Positions 21,815 through 31,129 of a stretch of 64,000 bases of DNA are shown piece after piece. Within the stretch, counting starts at the first letter, position 1. Each line of letters starts with the position of its first letter. A program made the translations under genes and the position numbers. The notes beneath the pieces are model-generated. The model had not been told where the DNA came from. It made no database searches and was given only the letters and a program-made list of their open reading frames with translations. The stretch is from Ignavibacteriales bacterium (GTDB lineage Bacteria > Bacteroidota > Ignavibacteria > Ignavibacteriales > Ignavibacteriaceae). The DNA is taken from positions 909,448 to 973,447 of the forward strand of contig CP054182.1 of assembly GCA_015709675.1 (NCBI GenBank). The letters are read 5' to 3'.

Positions 21815-24796
21815 CTATTTCAGCAATGTCATCTTTCTGGTAATGCTGGTTCCGTTCCACTCTGCGCGATAGAAGTAGATGCCCGATGAAAATTCAGCGG
21901 CATTAAAGGTAATGGTATGTTCTCCGGCCTGCAGTACCTCATTTGTTAATGATCTTACTTTCTGTCCGAGGATGTTGTATATATTCAGTTTAACCAGACC
22001 CGCAGCCGGTATTGCAAATCGAATGGAAGTCTCCGGATTAAACGGATTCGGGTAATTCTGTGATAGTGAAAACTCTGCCGGAATAATTGCGGTGTTTTCT
22101 TCTATGGAAGTTGTATAATCAGTAAAGTTGCTGTTGTATATATGATAAGCGAAATCAGTTACTTCTTTTACTTTGCCAACTGAGGCGACAGGAGTATTCC
22201 CCCGCCCGATGACATAGGAAACAAGCAGTGTGACCGGCTTATTCTTTTCCATCCGGAATGGACCTGCTGTAAGCATATAACGCTGATCAAGCGGAGTAGT
22301 ATTAAGCCAGCCGGTATTTAGATCCGGACTTCCGCTGTACATAAATTGGGGATTTATACTGCCGCAATCAGGCAGGGAACTCCCGTTGCCAAAATTCCAG
22401 GTACAGACATTTATCGGGTCGCCGTATTTATTCAGGCCGAGCTGATAATTCCGAAGCTGCTCAGGGGTATCAAATCCGCCTATTGTAGGATGAGAGCTGA
22501 TTGACTGCATGAAAGAGCGTACCGGAGCGAAACCAGCTCCGCGATATGATTTCCTTCCTATAACCGAACCGTAGTTTACGATAAGTGAATCAAGAGGAGT
22601 ATCCGTACCCTCATCATACATACCATTGCTGTTGACGTCTGTATAGGTAACACCGGGAACATAGGTAAACGGCCACTGCACAAAACTCTGCATAAATGCA
22701 GGAGGATTTGCACCGTATTGTGTATCTGATCCGTCATTGTAAACATAACCTCCGTCACGGGTTGGATCAGAGCCGATCAGGTCATCCTGATAGTCACCCA
22801 GATCAGGGTCAGTCATTACGGAAAAATATACATCATCAAGTGCATCATATGGTGATTTGTTGGTAATCGTGTACCTGACAAATGCAACCTCATTAAATCC
22901 ATTTGTAGAAAGAGACTTCGAAAACACTGTCTGCGCAATCTGAATGCCAAGAGGGTTCTGACTGCTGAACAGACGCTGGGCTGCCGGTCTACCGTCATTA
23001 AATACTGCGAATGCGGTGTAGTCCCCGATAATCATCGGAGCATCCTCATTAGCATCCCACTGATTATTGCTGTTCAGATCAACGGGGTTATATATACCGT
23101 CATTGTCGCCGTCATAAAACTGGGCTCCGTTGGGTACTGCGAAACGGTAGCGCTGCCAGGCCTCACCAAACGGCTGGTCAGATGAACGGATGATAAAGAT
23201 AGAGTTGCGGGGATCGGCCGGATCGCTGCCGACGATTCCGGACTGATAATCCTCAAGACGGCTGGCGGTAAACTCCCCGTTCGCCCAAACCTGTCCGGAA
23301 GCTTTACCGCTGAGGGCAAATCCTGCACTGAAAAGAAATGATTTACCGTCATACCATCCCGCGCGGGGGTTTGTGTTCCCTGCATCAGCGATGGAGCCGG
23401 TGTTATCAAAAGGAATAGTCATAAGACCCGCTTTGAGGGTATCAAAACGGATAAAATCGCCAATGGCAAAATATGCTGTTTTAACCGGTGAGGAAACCTG
23501 AAGGTCCGTGCTGTCGTTAACAATTATCTGCCAGGTAATGAGATCACCCGGAACAAAGCCGGGTATTGTATGGGAGTATATATAGTCACCTGCGATGGAA
23601 TCGCTGAAAAGACCGAGATCATTTAGCGTCATTATCTCAAAAGCGCCGCCGTTTTTGTTTGCGCGGAGCTGAACTGATTTAAGGTTAGAATCGTCCGCTT
23701 TAACTCTTACGCGGAATTCATTTTGTGCCGCTCCCCCCTCGGTATAGGCAAAGTAGTTGTATAACACCGGCGGGGCGGGTTCATCATTGCCTTTTACCGG
23801 ACCAATGTAGATGGCTTTTCCTGAACTGTCGCGGTTGCTCAGGAATGAAAAGTGACTGCCGTTGTATGACAGGTTAAAATAGCGGTCATCACTTTTGTAC
23901 CGGGTTACCGGAACGGGGCTGCTGAACACAATACCTCCGTTTGCCGAGACGATTTTATATATATCGCGCTGATAGATGCCGGGATAGGGAGTTGCCGAAA
24001 GCGTCTCATAAAACAGGGAGAGGGTATCACCCCCTCCTTTATGATACTTCGGGCGAGCGGCAAACGGGAACCCGCTTACGTACGATACAGGATCTGACCA
24101 GCTCATGCCGCCATTAGTGCTGCGTATTCTGTACATGCCGGGATTAGCGGCACTGCTATAAGTGAGCGCGCAGATAAGTGTTCCGGCCGGATATTCAGCA
24201 ACCACAGCGGAAGCTACACCCGCAAGTGAAACGTTGCCCACGGGGAACTCAGCCGACCAGGTGCCGCCGCTGTCTGAACTGATAATCATATATATCAGGC
24301 CGCTGCGGACGTAACTGTACAGAGCATTTCCGCCGGGGGTAATGGTAAAGGTGCCTTGCAGTGAGCTTCTTTTCTGCAATGTGGAGCTGCCGCAGGGGAT
24401 CTGAGCGGGTTCAGACCAGGTCTGGCCGTTGTTGTCGGAATATGCGTAATAGTGGTAGTCGGTCCGCCATCCCACCATGATGCGCCCGCCGGGGAATTTT
24501 ATTGCGGTTATGCCGTAAACCGTATCTAACGCGACCACTTCTTTGGTCTGCAGATACTCTGCGCCAGTCTGCCAGACGCCGTTTACCATTTTCTTATGGC
24601 CAATGGAACGTACACTCCCGGCCACATCATCGCTGAAGAAAAAATGTACTGTGCCGTCATTGCTTGTGATAACTGCCGAAGAAGAGATGAGATTGGCAAT
24701 TTCAAGCCCTGGGACTTTGGTGATCTGCGGAAATGCGCATACTGAGAGGAAGAGGAACAGCATTATTCCCCTGAAAACAGGAATTTTGCTCATCAT
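21815..24796 (-). CDS. Sialidase-like (BNR repeat) T9SS protein, paralogue 2
   Basis: 993 residues. Signal peptide (FRGIMLFLFLSVCAFPQ), Asp-box repeats (YSDNNGQTWSEP, SSDSGGTWSAE, STNGGMSWSDP), the same acidic calcium-binding-like middle region (DGDNDGIYNPVDLNSNNQWDANED) and T9SS type A tail as its neighbour at 18520. The two proteins align end to end, but this gene is visibly more GC-rich over most of its length than paralogue 1, while the last ~310 bp are about 96% identical. Function as for paralogue 1: a surface-displayed BNR propeller protein of unknown ligand. Confidence 0.88.
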   Translation of the reverse strand: MMSKIPVFRGIMLFLFLSVCAFPQITKVPGLEIANLISSSAVITSNDGTVHFFFSDDVAGSVRSIGHKKMVNGVWQTGAEYLQTKEVVALDTVYGITAIKFPGGRIMVGWRTDYHYYAYSDNNGQTWSEPAQIPCGSSTLQKRSSLQGTFTITPGGNALYSYVRSGLIYMIISSDSGGTWSAEFPVGNVSLAGVASAVVAEYPAGTLICALTYSSAANPGMYRIRSTNGGMSWSDPVSYVSGFPFAARPKYHKGGGDTLSLFYETLSATPYPGIYQRDIYKIVSANGGIVFSSPVPVTRYKSDDRYFNLSYNGSHFSFLSNRDSSGKAIYIGPVKGNDEPAPPVLYNYFAYTEGGAAQNEFRVRVKADDSNLKSVQLRANKNGGAFEIMTLNDLGLFSDSIAGDYIYSHTIPGFVPGDLITWQIIVNDSTDLQVSSPVKTAYFAIGDFIRFDTLKAGLMTIPFDNTGSIADAGNTNPRAGWYDGKSFLFSAGFALSGKASGQVWANGEFTASRLEDYQSGIVGSDPADPRNSIFIIRSSDQPFGEAWQRYRFAVPNGAQFYDGDNDGIYNPVDLNSNNQWDANEDAPMIIGDYTAFAVFNDGRPAAQRLFSSQNPLGIQIAQTVFSKSLSTNGFNEVAFVRYTITNKSPYDALDDVYFSVMTDPDLGDYQDDLIGSDPTRDGGYVYNDGSDTQYGANPPAFMQSFVQWPFTYVPGVTYTDVNSNGMYDEGTDTPLDSLIVNYGSVIGRKSYRGAGFAPVRSFMQSISSHPTIGGFDTPEQLRNYQLGLNKYGDPINVCTWNFGNGSSLPDCGSINPQFMYSGSPDLNTGWLNTTPLDQRYMLTAGPFRMEKNKPVTLLVSYVIGRGNTPVASVGKVKEVTDFAYHIYNSNFTDYTTSIEENTAIIPAEFSLSQNYPNPFNPETSIRFAIPAAGLVKLNIYNILGQKVRSLTNEVLQAGEHTITFNAAEFSSGIYFYRAEWNGTSITRKMTLLK

Positions 24797-25361
24797 GGCG
24801 GTACCCTTTAAATAAGAACTTAAAAATTAAGGGAAAATAATGATAGATGCAACTGAATTCAGATCAGGAGAGGTTTCTCACGGTGCCTGTATAAAAGCCT
24901 CGATGAGCAGGGAAAATTTTTTCCCGCAAATGGCATGAGGCGAGGCTTTTTATGTCGCTCCTCCGGAGCTTTAATTGCAGGAGACGGTGCGGTGTTATTA
25001 ATATTTCGTCCCTACGGGACCTTTCATACTGACAGATGACAATCTGTTTAACAATTATGAAGTATGAAGTATGAAGTATGAATTGTGAATGGTGAATTGT
25101 GAATGGTGAATTGTGAATGGTGAATTTTATCTTCTCTGATTTTGTACAGACAGACAGTTAATAATGTGTTTTCTCTAGTGAACAATTTCTATTTACAGAG
25201 TGGTTAATCCTGCATATCCTGTTCATCCTTTAATCGTGTTCCGCATCCTGATTGCACGCGGATTTTACGGATGCAGGCAGCGCGGATTTAAACGGATTGG
25301 AATGCGAGATGCAGTGAAAAATTTCTAACCACTTCCCCAATTGTACTTTGTACATTGTACA
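24797..25361. other. Repeat-filled intergenic region
   Basis: No gene. Contents: a long-loop inverted repeat AAAAGCCTCG (24893-24902)/CGAGGCTTTT (24941-24950), possibly a terminator; a CTCCTCCGGAGCTTTAATTG hairpin module (24959 on); GTGTTATTAATAT plus GTCCC-TAC-GGGAC (24992-25021); a GACAGAT-GACA-ATCTGT hairpin (25031); eleven heptamers (25052-25128); AATCCTG-type repeats (25206-25250); and a CGCGGATTTTACGGATGC block (25258-25302). Confidence 0.8.
25052..25128 (+). repeat. Heptanucleotide tandem repeat (11 units)
   Basis: CAATTAT, three GAAGTAT, then alternating GAATTGT and GAATGGT, ending GAATTTT, all in phase. One of the few copies not touching a gene end. Confidence 0.95.
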
Positions 25362-25364
25362 TTA
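25341..25364 (-). repeat. Heptanucleotide tandem repeat at gene end
   Basis: TTGTACT, TTGTACA, TTGTACA followed by TTAG; the stop codon of the GNAT gene (25362-25364 complement TAA) is the next triplet. Confidence 0.8.
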
Positions 25365-25868
25365 GTTCGTTACTTGTTTCGTTCCGATCAGGTGCATCAC
25401 TTCTGTTTTTCCTATGGTGAAGGGTTCTTCGGCGGTGAAGCGGAAACCCTGCCGCTGATACCAGGTTTTGGATTTGTGATTATCCGACATCACGCCGAGC
25501 GAAAGATATATATATCCCCGCTTATGCGCGATATCATCAGCCATGGCAAGAAAGCGGCTTCCGATGCCGTTACCCTGAAACTGCGGAAGAATATAAAGGG
25601 AGACGATGTTAAGGCAGTCCGGCGGAAATCTGACGCGCATCCATCCGGCGGGAATCTGATTAGCCAGAACTAGACAGGACTGTGAATCAGGATCGAGCAG
25701 AATCTGCTGATACTTTTCCCTGCTGTATTCCTTTTCAAGATACCAGAGCAGATCCTCTTCCGGGACGAAATCACGGTAGGTATCCAGCCAGGTTACGCGC
25801 AGTATCTCATGGACCGCATCATAATCCGACATCAGCGAGGGACGGAACAGCAGATTTTCCTGTTTCAC
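25362..25868 (-). CDS. GNAT family N-acetyltransferase
   Basis: About 168 residues. The GNAT acetyl-CoA loop LPQFQGNGIGSRFLAMAD (Q-x-x-G-x-G) is clear at about residues 92-110, preceded by the beta-4 strand LNIVSLYI and followed by SDNHKSKTWYQRQGF, the usual C-terminal signature (Asn, Tyr, G-F). GTG at 25868 is preferred as start because AAAGG lies about nine bases upstream; TTG at 25874 is also in frame and no ATG is available. It transfers an acetyl group to an amine or protein N-terminus; the substrate is unknown. Monocistronic. Confidence 0.88.
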   Translation of the reverse strand: MKQENLLFRPSLMSDYDAVHEILRVTWLDTYRDFVPEEDLLWYLEKEYSREKYQQILLDPDSQSCLVLANQIPAGWMRVRFPPDCLNIVSLYILPQFQGNGIGSRFLAMADDIAHKRGYIYLSLGVMSDNHKSKTWYQRQGFRFTAEEPFTIGKTEVMHLIGTKQVTN

Positions 25869-26003
25869 GCTCAATTACCTTTTAATGAAAAATACAAGAT
25901 CGTAAAAAAATCCGGTTTTTTCTGTGAGTGATTCGACAAGCCGGAAAAAACTGGAAATCTCATTAAATTGGATTATGATAAATGAAATTCCCGGAAGAGA
26001 AAT

Positions 26004-26630
26004 ATGCATCTGCTGACAGAAGAACAGGTGAGGGTAATAGGAGCCCTTATTGAGAAAGAAAAAACCACCCCTGAGTATTATCCGCTATCAGTCAACTCGC
26101 TGACCAATGCCTGCAACCAGAAGAGCAGCCGTGAACCGGTGGTCAATTATACCGAGGAGCAGGTTCAGAAGGTTCTGCTTGAACTGCTGGATATTCCATT
26201 TGTCTGCAAGGTAACCTCAGCCGATCAGCGGGTGCCAAAGTATAAGCAGCTGTTTACCACGGCATTGGGTCTGACCACGGCGGAGAGTGCCATTATGGGG
26301 GTACTGATGCTCAGAGGGGCGCAGACCCCGGGGGAGATACGCTCGCGCAGCGGCAGATTGTATGAATTTTCATCCCTTGAGGAGGTTGAGTCGGTGATAC
26401 ATCAGCTTATCTCACGGGTGGAGCCACTGGCTGTAAAACTTCCCCGGCAGCCGGGCCGTGATGCACGCTATGCGCATCTGCTCAGCGGGATGCCGGAGAT
26501 AAAGGAAACACCGCCTGCTGAAAAAGAGGACTCACAGCCGGATCTTATCCGTCAGATTGAGCAGCTCCGGCATGAACTGGATGAACTGAAAGAGCAGTTT
26601 GCCGAATTCAGGAAACAATTTGAATCCTGA
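26004..26630 (+). CDS. yceH: YceH family (DUF480/UPF0502) protein
   Basis: 208 residues. LTEEQVRVIGALIEKEKTTPEYYPLS, LTNACNQKSSREPV and VVNYTEEQV are hallmark blocks of the YceH family, which has two winged-helix domains. A family-typical GVLMLRGAQTPGEIRSRS follows, and the C-terminus is a coiled coil (QIEQLRHELDELKEQFAEFRKQ). The molecular role is unknown; winged-helix folds suggest nucleic-acid binding. It stands alone, convergent with the radical SAM gene. Confidence 0.93.
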   Translation: MHLLTEEQVRVIGALIEKEKTTPEYYPLSVNSLTNACNQKSSREPVVNYTEEQVQKVLLELLDIPFVCKVTSADQRVPKYKQLFTTALGLTTAESAIMGVLMLRGAQTPGEIRSRSGRLYEFSSLEEVESVIHQLISRVEPLAVKLPRQPGRDARYAHLLSGMPEIKETPPAEKEDSQPDLIRQIEQLRHELDELKEQFAEFRKQFES

Positions 26631-26658
26631 ATCCGGTAAGTCTGCTTTAGTCTTTAAT

Positions 26659-28134
26659 TTAATTTGACTTGAAATTTTTCTTTGAGAAGGTAGTTTCAAG
26701 TTCTTTCCGGTTAAACACATTATAAGAACAGAAGGGCACCGTTTTACCGTCTGGGGTGGAGTAATGAATGCAGCAGCGGTCAATTTTTTCGCAGTCGTAG
26801 TTATACGGGTCGGAGGAATGCTCAAAACCTACCAGCAGAACATTGTCTTCATGGAAATTGATAATTGCTTTTTCAGATCCTTCAAGAAAAATCTCTGACA
26901 TAATTTTTATCAGTTTAGAACTCATCTTGTAAGTATCTTTTCTGATAATCTTTGGCAGGGACTTAAAAAGTTCGGCTGCAATCTCAGTTTTTGAACCGGT
27001 CTTCAGATTATTAACAAAATTGCGCAGTTCTTCTAAATTGAGCAGACGGTTAAGCGAGATAAGCTGGTCATTGTGTTTTACGAAATAGGAAACTGTAAAA
27101 CAGGCCGGATGAACTTTCAGGTCAACAATATCAGTACGCTTATGAATCCGCTTGAATGCCTCAAGAAAATCACGAATCCAGACGAGGGGATAAAAATCAT
27201 CCTTGCTGATGGAGTTATTAAAACTGACTGAAAGCGATTGTATAGCATCTGCATTAGTAATGCGTTTTGCCAGTATGTCTTTATTCTTGATGTGACCAAC
27301 AAAGCCGACCGGCTGGAAGAGAACACCTTTAATGATGTTAATGTTATTTGAAGCAAAACGGACGATATCACCAATCTGATGATCGTTTATGCCCTTTGCA
27401 ATAGTCGGCACAAGAACAGTTACCGGATAGTCCACGGGTGAGTTGGAAATATTGTCCAGGGCCTGAAGTTTGGTTGCGAGCAGGTCAATGCCCCGAAGCG
27501 CTATATACGGCTCAGAGGTTACACCGTCAAACTGCAGATATATAATATCCACTTCAGCTTCAGCCAGTTGACGGTGATAATCCGGTTCGGCTGCAAGTCT
27601 TTTACCGTTTGTAGCAACGATGATAAATTTAAACCCCTTCTTTTTGGCCATACGGCAGAGGTCAAGAAAGTCTTTTCTGATAGTTGGTTCACCGCCGCTA
27701 AAAAGAATGATGGGGCAGGGGTTGTCACCTTGGAGGAGAGTATCCATCATGGCGTAAATGGTTTCAGCCGGTGGCTCATAAACATCTCTGGCTGAGTTGC
27801 AAGAGGCGAAACAAACTGTGCAGTCAAGATTGCACCTGTTTGTTACATCTATTATACCAATGCCCGGAGTACCGAAAGGGTTTTTTACCGGAGCGCTCTG
27901 TCGGGTAGTCTCCCCCAAATCTACTGCAAGCGGCTGGTTAATTTCTTCACCTCCCGTAAGCTCTTTCATCAGACGCTGATAGAGGGCTGCGTCGCCGTAA
28001 TAGAGATCTTCAAAAGGTCCATGGTCAGGACATGTCTTAACCATAAACATCTTATCATCACGGCTGACAAGGTCAGCGGAAATCTGTTTTAAACAGACAG
28101 GGCAAAGCGAACGGGTCGTTCGTATAACGGACAT
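26659..28134 (-). CDS. Radical SAM protein of the Tes/MJ0619 type
   Basis: 491 residues. The N-terminal metal-binding ribbon has C11-P-V-C14 and C35-P-D-H-G. The radical SAM motif is C101-NLD-C105-TV-C108, followed by FSGGEPT (GGE). A Cys-rich C-terminal segment (NYDCEKIDRCCIHYSTPDG and VPFCSYN, about 446-473) is characteristic of the MJ0619 group, which includes tetraether synthase Tes and related archaeal and bacterial enzymes. Tes joins lipid tails by radical C-C bond formation; whether this homologue does so, or acts on another substrate, is open. The start ATG follows AGGAG. Divergent from trmO. Confidence 0.82.
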   Translation of the reverse strand: MSVIRTTRSLCPVCLKQISADLVSRDDKMFMVKTCPDHGPFEDLYYGDAALYQRLMKELTGGEEINQPLAVDLGETTRQSAPVKNPFGTPGIGIIDVTNRCNLDCTVCFASCNSARDVYEPPAETIYAMMDTLLQGDNPCPIILFSGGEPTIRKDFLDLCRMAKKKGFKFIIVATNGKRLAAEPDYHRQLAEAEVDIIYLQFDGVTSEPYIALRGIDLLATKLQALDNISNSPVDYPVTVLVPTIAKGINDHQIGDIVRFASNNINIIKGVLFQPVGFVGHIKNKDILAKRITNADAIQSLSVSFNNSISKDDFYPLVWIRDFLEAFKRIHKRTDIVDLKVHPACFTVSYFVKHNDQLISLNRLLNLEELRNFVNNLKTGSKTEIAAELFKSLPKIIRKDTYKMSSKLIKIMSEIFLEGSEKAIINFHEDNVLLVGFEHSSDPYNYDCEKIDRCCIHYSTPDGKTVPFCSYNVFNRKELETTFSKKNFKSN

Positions 28135-28234
28135 TTCAACTCCTTAAGGTTTTAGAATGGAAATCCAGGTATTCCTTCTCAAACACACGCGGTGCAAACT
28201 TAACAAATATCCTATTAAAAAAAAATGATCTGGG

Positions 28235-28242
28235 TATCTTTG
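28235..28242 (+). promoter_or_regulatory. Candidate -7 element for trmO
   Basis: TATCTTTG matches TAnnTTTG and lies 25 bases before the trmO ATG; no good TTG is seen at -33. Confidence 0.4.
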
Positions 28243-28266
28243 CACAGAAAAAAATGAAATAATATA

Positions 28267-28965
28267 ATGGAAAAGAGCGTTATTATTAAACCGGTCGGAT
28301 ACGTCCGGTCGGATCTGAAAGAACGGTACGAAGCCCCAAGACAGGGGACAATGACCGCCGCAACCGGAGCGGTTATTGAACTTGAGCCCGGGTGCAATTT
28401 TGAGCAGGCGCTTACCGGTCTGGAGGGATTCAGTCATCTCTGGATTATCTATATTTTCCATAAAAACGACAGCTGGAAACCGATGGTCACACCCCCGCGC
28501 AACGGAGGTAAGAAGGTCGGGGTATTTGCTTCGCGTTCTCCTCACCGGCCAAACCGCACGGGGCTGAGCTGTGTGAAATATATAAAACATGAGGGGCTGA
28601 ATATATATATCAGCGGATCGGATATGCTGGACGGGACACCTGTCTTGGATATTAAGCCGTATCTGCCTTACAGCGACTCATTCCCTGAAGCGGCAACGGG
28701 ATGGGCGGGGGAACGGGTGCAGGTGAGTTATGAGATACGTGTTGCTCCCGGGGCAGCGGAACAGGCTGCGGTGATTAAAGAGAAAGAAGGACAGAATCTG
28801 CTCAATTACGCCCGCGTACAGCTTTCAGTTAATCCGGATGATGTGTCAAGAAAAAGGGTTTCTATTGTGGAGGGGAATCGGTATTGTTTGTCCTACCGCA
28901 AGTGGAGGATATATTATGAAGTGGATATCAATTCAGGAACAGTGCATGTATCTGAAATCAGGTAG
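28267..28965 (+). CDS. trmO: tRNA (N6-threonylcarbamoyladenosine37-N6)-methyltransferase TrmO
   Basis: 232 residues, usual length. The opening IKPVGYVRSDLKERYEAPRQG and RSPHRPNRTGLSCV are diagnostic of the TsaA/TrmO fold, as are LWIIYIFHKN and DGTPVLDIKPYLPYSDS. The enzyme uses SAM to methylate t6A37 of ACY-decoding tRNA-Thr; the C-terminal part (about residues 150-232) is the extra domain of the longer TrmO proteins. The start ATG at 28267 has a -7 element upstream. Confidence 0.93.
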   Translation: MEKSVIIKPVGYVRSDLKERYEAPRQGTMTAATGAVIELEPGCNFEQALTGLEGFSHLWIIYIFHKNDSWKPMVTPPRNGGKKVGVFASRSPHRPNRTGLSCVKYIKHEGLNIYISGSDMLDGTPVLDIKPYLPYSDSFPEAATGWAGERVQVSYEIRVAPGAAEQAAVIKEKEGQNLLNYARVQLSVNPDDVSRKRVSIVEGNRYCLSYRKWRIYYEVDINSGTVHVSEIR

Positions 28966-29103
28966 CGTTGCCTTTCCGGAATTATTTAACGCAAAGTAAA
29001 TAAAGTTTCCCCAAAGTCCCGCAGAGTTTTAATGATAAGCATAGCGGCAATTTCCCCTTTAGCAATCATCCTTAAAGTCTAATGCCAAGTATTCTTTAAA
29101 CTC

Positions 29104-29131
29104 GTAGAGACACGCCGCGGCGTGTCTCTAC
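29104..29131. repeat. 28-bp perfect palindrome (GTAGAGAC type)
   Basis: GTAGAGACACGCCG followed by its exact complement CGGCGTGTCTCTAC, 22 bp from the end of the carboxypeptidase gene. A partial relative (CGCCGCAGCGTGTCTCTACA) lies at about 32648-32668. Resembles REP-like palindromes. Confidence 0.9.
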
Positions 29132-29152
29132 AAAGCTTTGTTATGCTGCTGT

Positions 29153-30988
29153 TTACTTTAACAGCACCATTGCTTTTGTTACTGATTTGCCTGCAAAGCT
29201 GAGGCGGATATAATATACTCCGGAGGAGAGGCTGCGGCCTTCAAACGGTACTTCATAGGTGCCGGTGGTCTGAGAATCATTTACCAGCTGTATAACTTCA
29301 CGCCCCACTGCATCGTAGACAGTGAGCCGGACCTGTCCGCTTTCCTGAAGATGGTAGCGGATAATGGTCTGTGAGTTAAACGGATTCGGGTAGTTCTGTT
29401 CAAGAGAAAAACTCAGAGGCAGATCTGTGTGCCTGATGGAAGTCGGCTCACCCCTATATATAATCCGGAACGCATCAGCGGCAACCAGGCCGTTGCCGGT
29501 ATCGCTCACGGTTATGGAAACCGGCCCGCTGCCTGACTGTGATATATTCGTAAGAAAGCGCCATTCACCGTTTCCAATTTTCTGATTCACGGCTTTCTGC
29601 ACGGTCTGTCCCCCTGCCGTGATGGTAAAGCGGGCATCAGATGCAAAAACAGAGCCCGTCGGCCACCAGCCGTATATATCGTAACTTCCTGCTTCAAGAT
29701 TTTCAGTTGCAAAGGTAACCGGCCCGCTTCCGGTACCGGGCGATGCGTAAAGATAATCAGCCCCGAAGTAATTGGTACCTGCCGTATCACTTCCCCAGAA
29801 GGAGGGAACTCCGGCGTTGTCAAGTATAAGATGTCTCGGATGAGAAAGTTCCAGATATTCAGCCAGTGCGTAAACAGAACGCTCTCCAAGATACTCCAGA
29901 TTCTCATCGGTGACCACGGCTCCTGATGAATAGTAATCATATGGAGTTTCGTACGTAAGCGCCATGGTTTTATCACCCCAGTTGCGCCACTGCCATCCTT
30001 CAGGAAAAGTCATGGAAAGATTGGAGAAACGGTAGTCACTGTAAACAAAATAAGGATTGTCTGATATATTCAGATTGGAAAACTGCATCTCCCTCTTAAA
30101 GAAGTAGGGAGAAGTTGAAACCGCGGTATGTATCCAGAAGGTGCAGTATGGTGATGCCTGTGAGTGCAGGTTCAGAAATACTTTAAGGACATTGACCTGA
30201 TTAACCGACTGCATATATTGTTTCAGAATTCTCACCTCTTTGCTTGTGAGGGAATCAACGCGGTTCCAGTCTGACTCAACATCAACGCCGTCAAAGTTTG
30301 TGCGGGAGCGGCCGTAATATACTCCGTCCGGATTGGTGAACGGAATCATGTGGAAAATCAGATTCTTCAGGTAATGCTTTGTTACATCATTTCCGCTCAG
30401 GAGAGTTTTCATCATTCCTTCAAAATGCACCGAAGTAGGAGTTTCACTCGGATGAGTGCGGGCGTGAACCCAGACAGTCTGTTTGAGTGAGTCGGGCACT
30501 GAAGGGTCGGTAACAACCATAACATACATCGGAAGGCCGCGCAGGGTGTGGCCAAGTGTATCGAGTGTTACTGCGGGATGTGATGCCCATTCGGCAACCC
30601 GGCTCCGGAGATGAGTGAGTGTGTAAGGCGTATAGTATGATACATATACAGTATCGTAGGGAAATGTCTTCTGAAATGAACTGCTTCCGGGGCTTTCAGC
30701 CAGGGTGAATCGCTGCCAGGTCTGATTGTCGTAGGAGTACATCGCCCGCTTAACATCACTGTTGGAAACCCGTACTTTAATGAATTTATCCTTGATTCCG
30801 GTAATCCGGAAATAAAACCATCTGCCGCCAATATCCTGCTTTGTAGTGACTGTCCAGTTAACTGAATCAGTGGTGGAAACAGTATTGATATTTCCGCTTT
30901 CGAAGTTTGCGTCAAAGCGGATCTGGGCGAATATTGATGATGATAAAAGAATAACGGCGAAAGCCAGAATGTGCCGGTGAGAGGTCAT
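29153..30988 (-). CDS. T9SS-sorted M14 zinc carboxypeptidase with golvesin-like domain
   Basis: 611 residues. Signal peptide (HILAFAVILLSSSIFAQ), an N-terminal beta domain (to about residue 130), then the M14 catalytic domain: zinc ligands in WVHARTHPSETPT (H-x-x-E) and LNLHSQ, with the general-base Glu in MALTYETPYDYY. A golvesin/xanthan-lyase-type C-terminal domain follows (GADYLYASPG, YDIYGWWPTG, ending FRIIY), then the T9SS type A domain (EQNYPNPFNS, ending AMVLLK). It should remove C-terminal residues from peptides at the cell surface. Divergent from a second M14 gene at 31130. Confidence 0.92.
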   Translation of the reverse strand: MTSHRHILAFAVILLSSSIFAQIRFDANFESGNINTVSTTDSVNWTVTTKQDIGGRWFYFRITGIKDKFIKVRVSNSDVKRAMYSYDNQTWQRFTLAESPGSSSFQKTFPYDTVYVSYYTPYTLTHLRSRVAEWASHPAVTLDTLGHTLRGLPMYVMVVTDPSVPDSLKQTVWVHARTHPSETPTSVHFEGMMKTLLSGNDVTKHYLKNLIFHMIPFTNPDGVYYGRSRTNFDGVDVESDWNRVDSLTSKEVRILKQYMQSVNQVNVLKVFLNLHSQASPYCTFWIHTAVSTSPYFFKREMQFSNLNISDNPYFVYSDYRFSNLSMTFPEGWQWRNWGDKTMALTYETPYDYYSSGAVVTDENLEYLGERSVYALAEYLELSHPRHLILDNAGVPSFWGSDTAGTNYFGADYLYASPGTGSGPVTFATENLEAGSYDIYGWWPTGSVFASDARFTITAGGQTVQKAVNQKIGNGEWRFLTNISQSGSGPVSITVSDTGNGLVAADAFRIIYRGEPTSIRHTDLPLSFSLEQNYPNPFNSQTIIRYHLQESGQVRLTVYDAVGREVIQLVNDSQTTGTYEVPFEGRSLSSGVYYIRLSFAGKSVTKAMVLLK

Positions 30989-31129
30989 GGATAAGAGCCA
31001 GAAGAAAAATGAAACATTATGCTAAAATAGCCAAAAAAGAGTGAAATTTGTGTAATTTTCGGCAGTAAATGTGCCATATCCCTCACTCCGGGAACGCGGC
31101 TTTTCCTTACAGTAACAATCATAAGTCCA

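Noticed and set aside
18520-24796. Annotating the two BNR proteins as active sialidases
   Set aside because: Asp-boxes are clear, but the catalytic Arg triad and Tyr/Glu pair cannot be identified by eye; BNR propellers occur in many non-enzymatic proteins.
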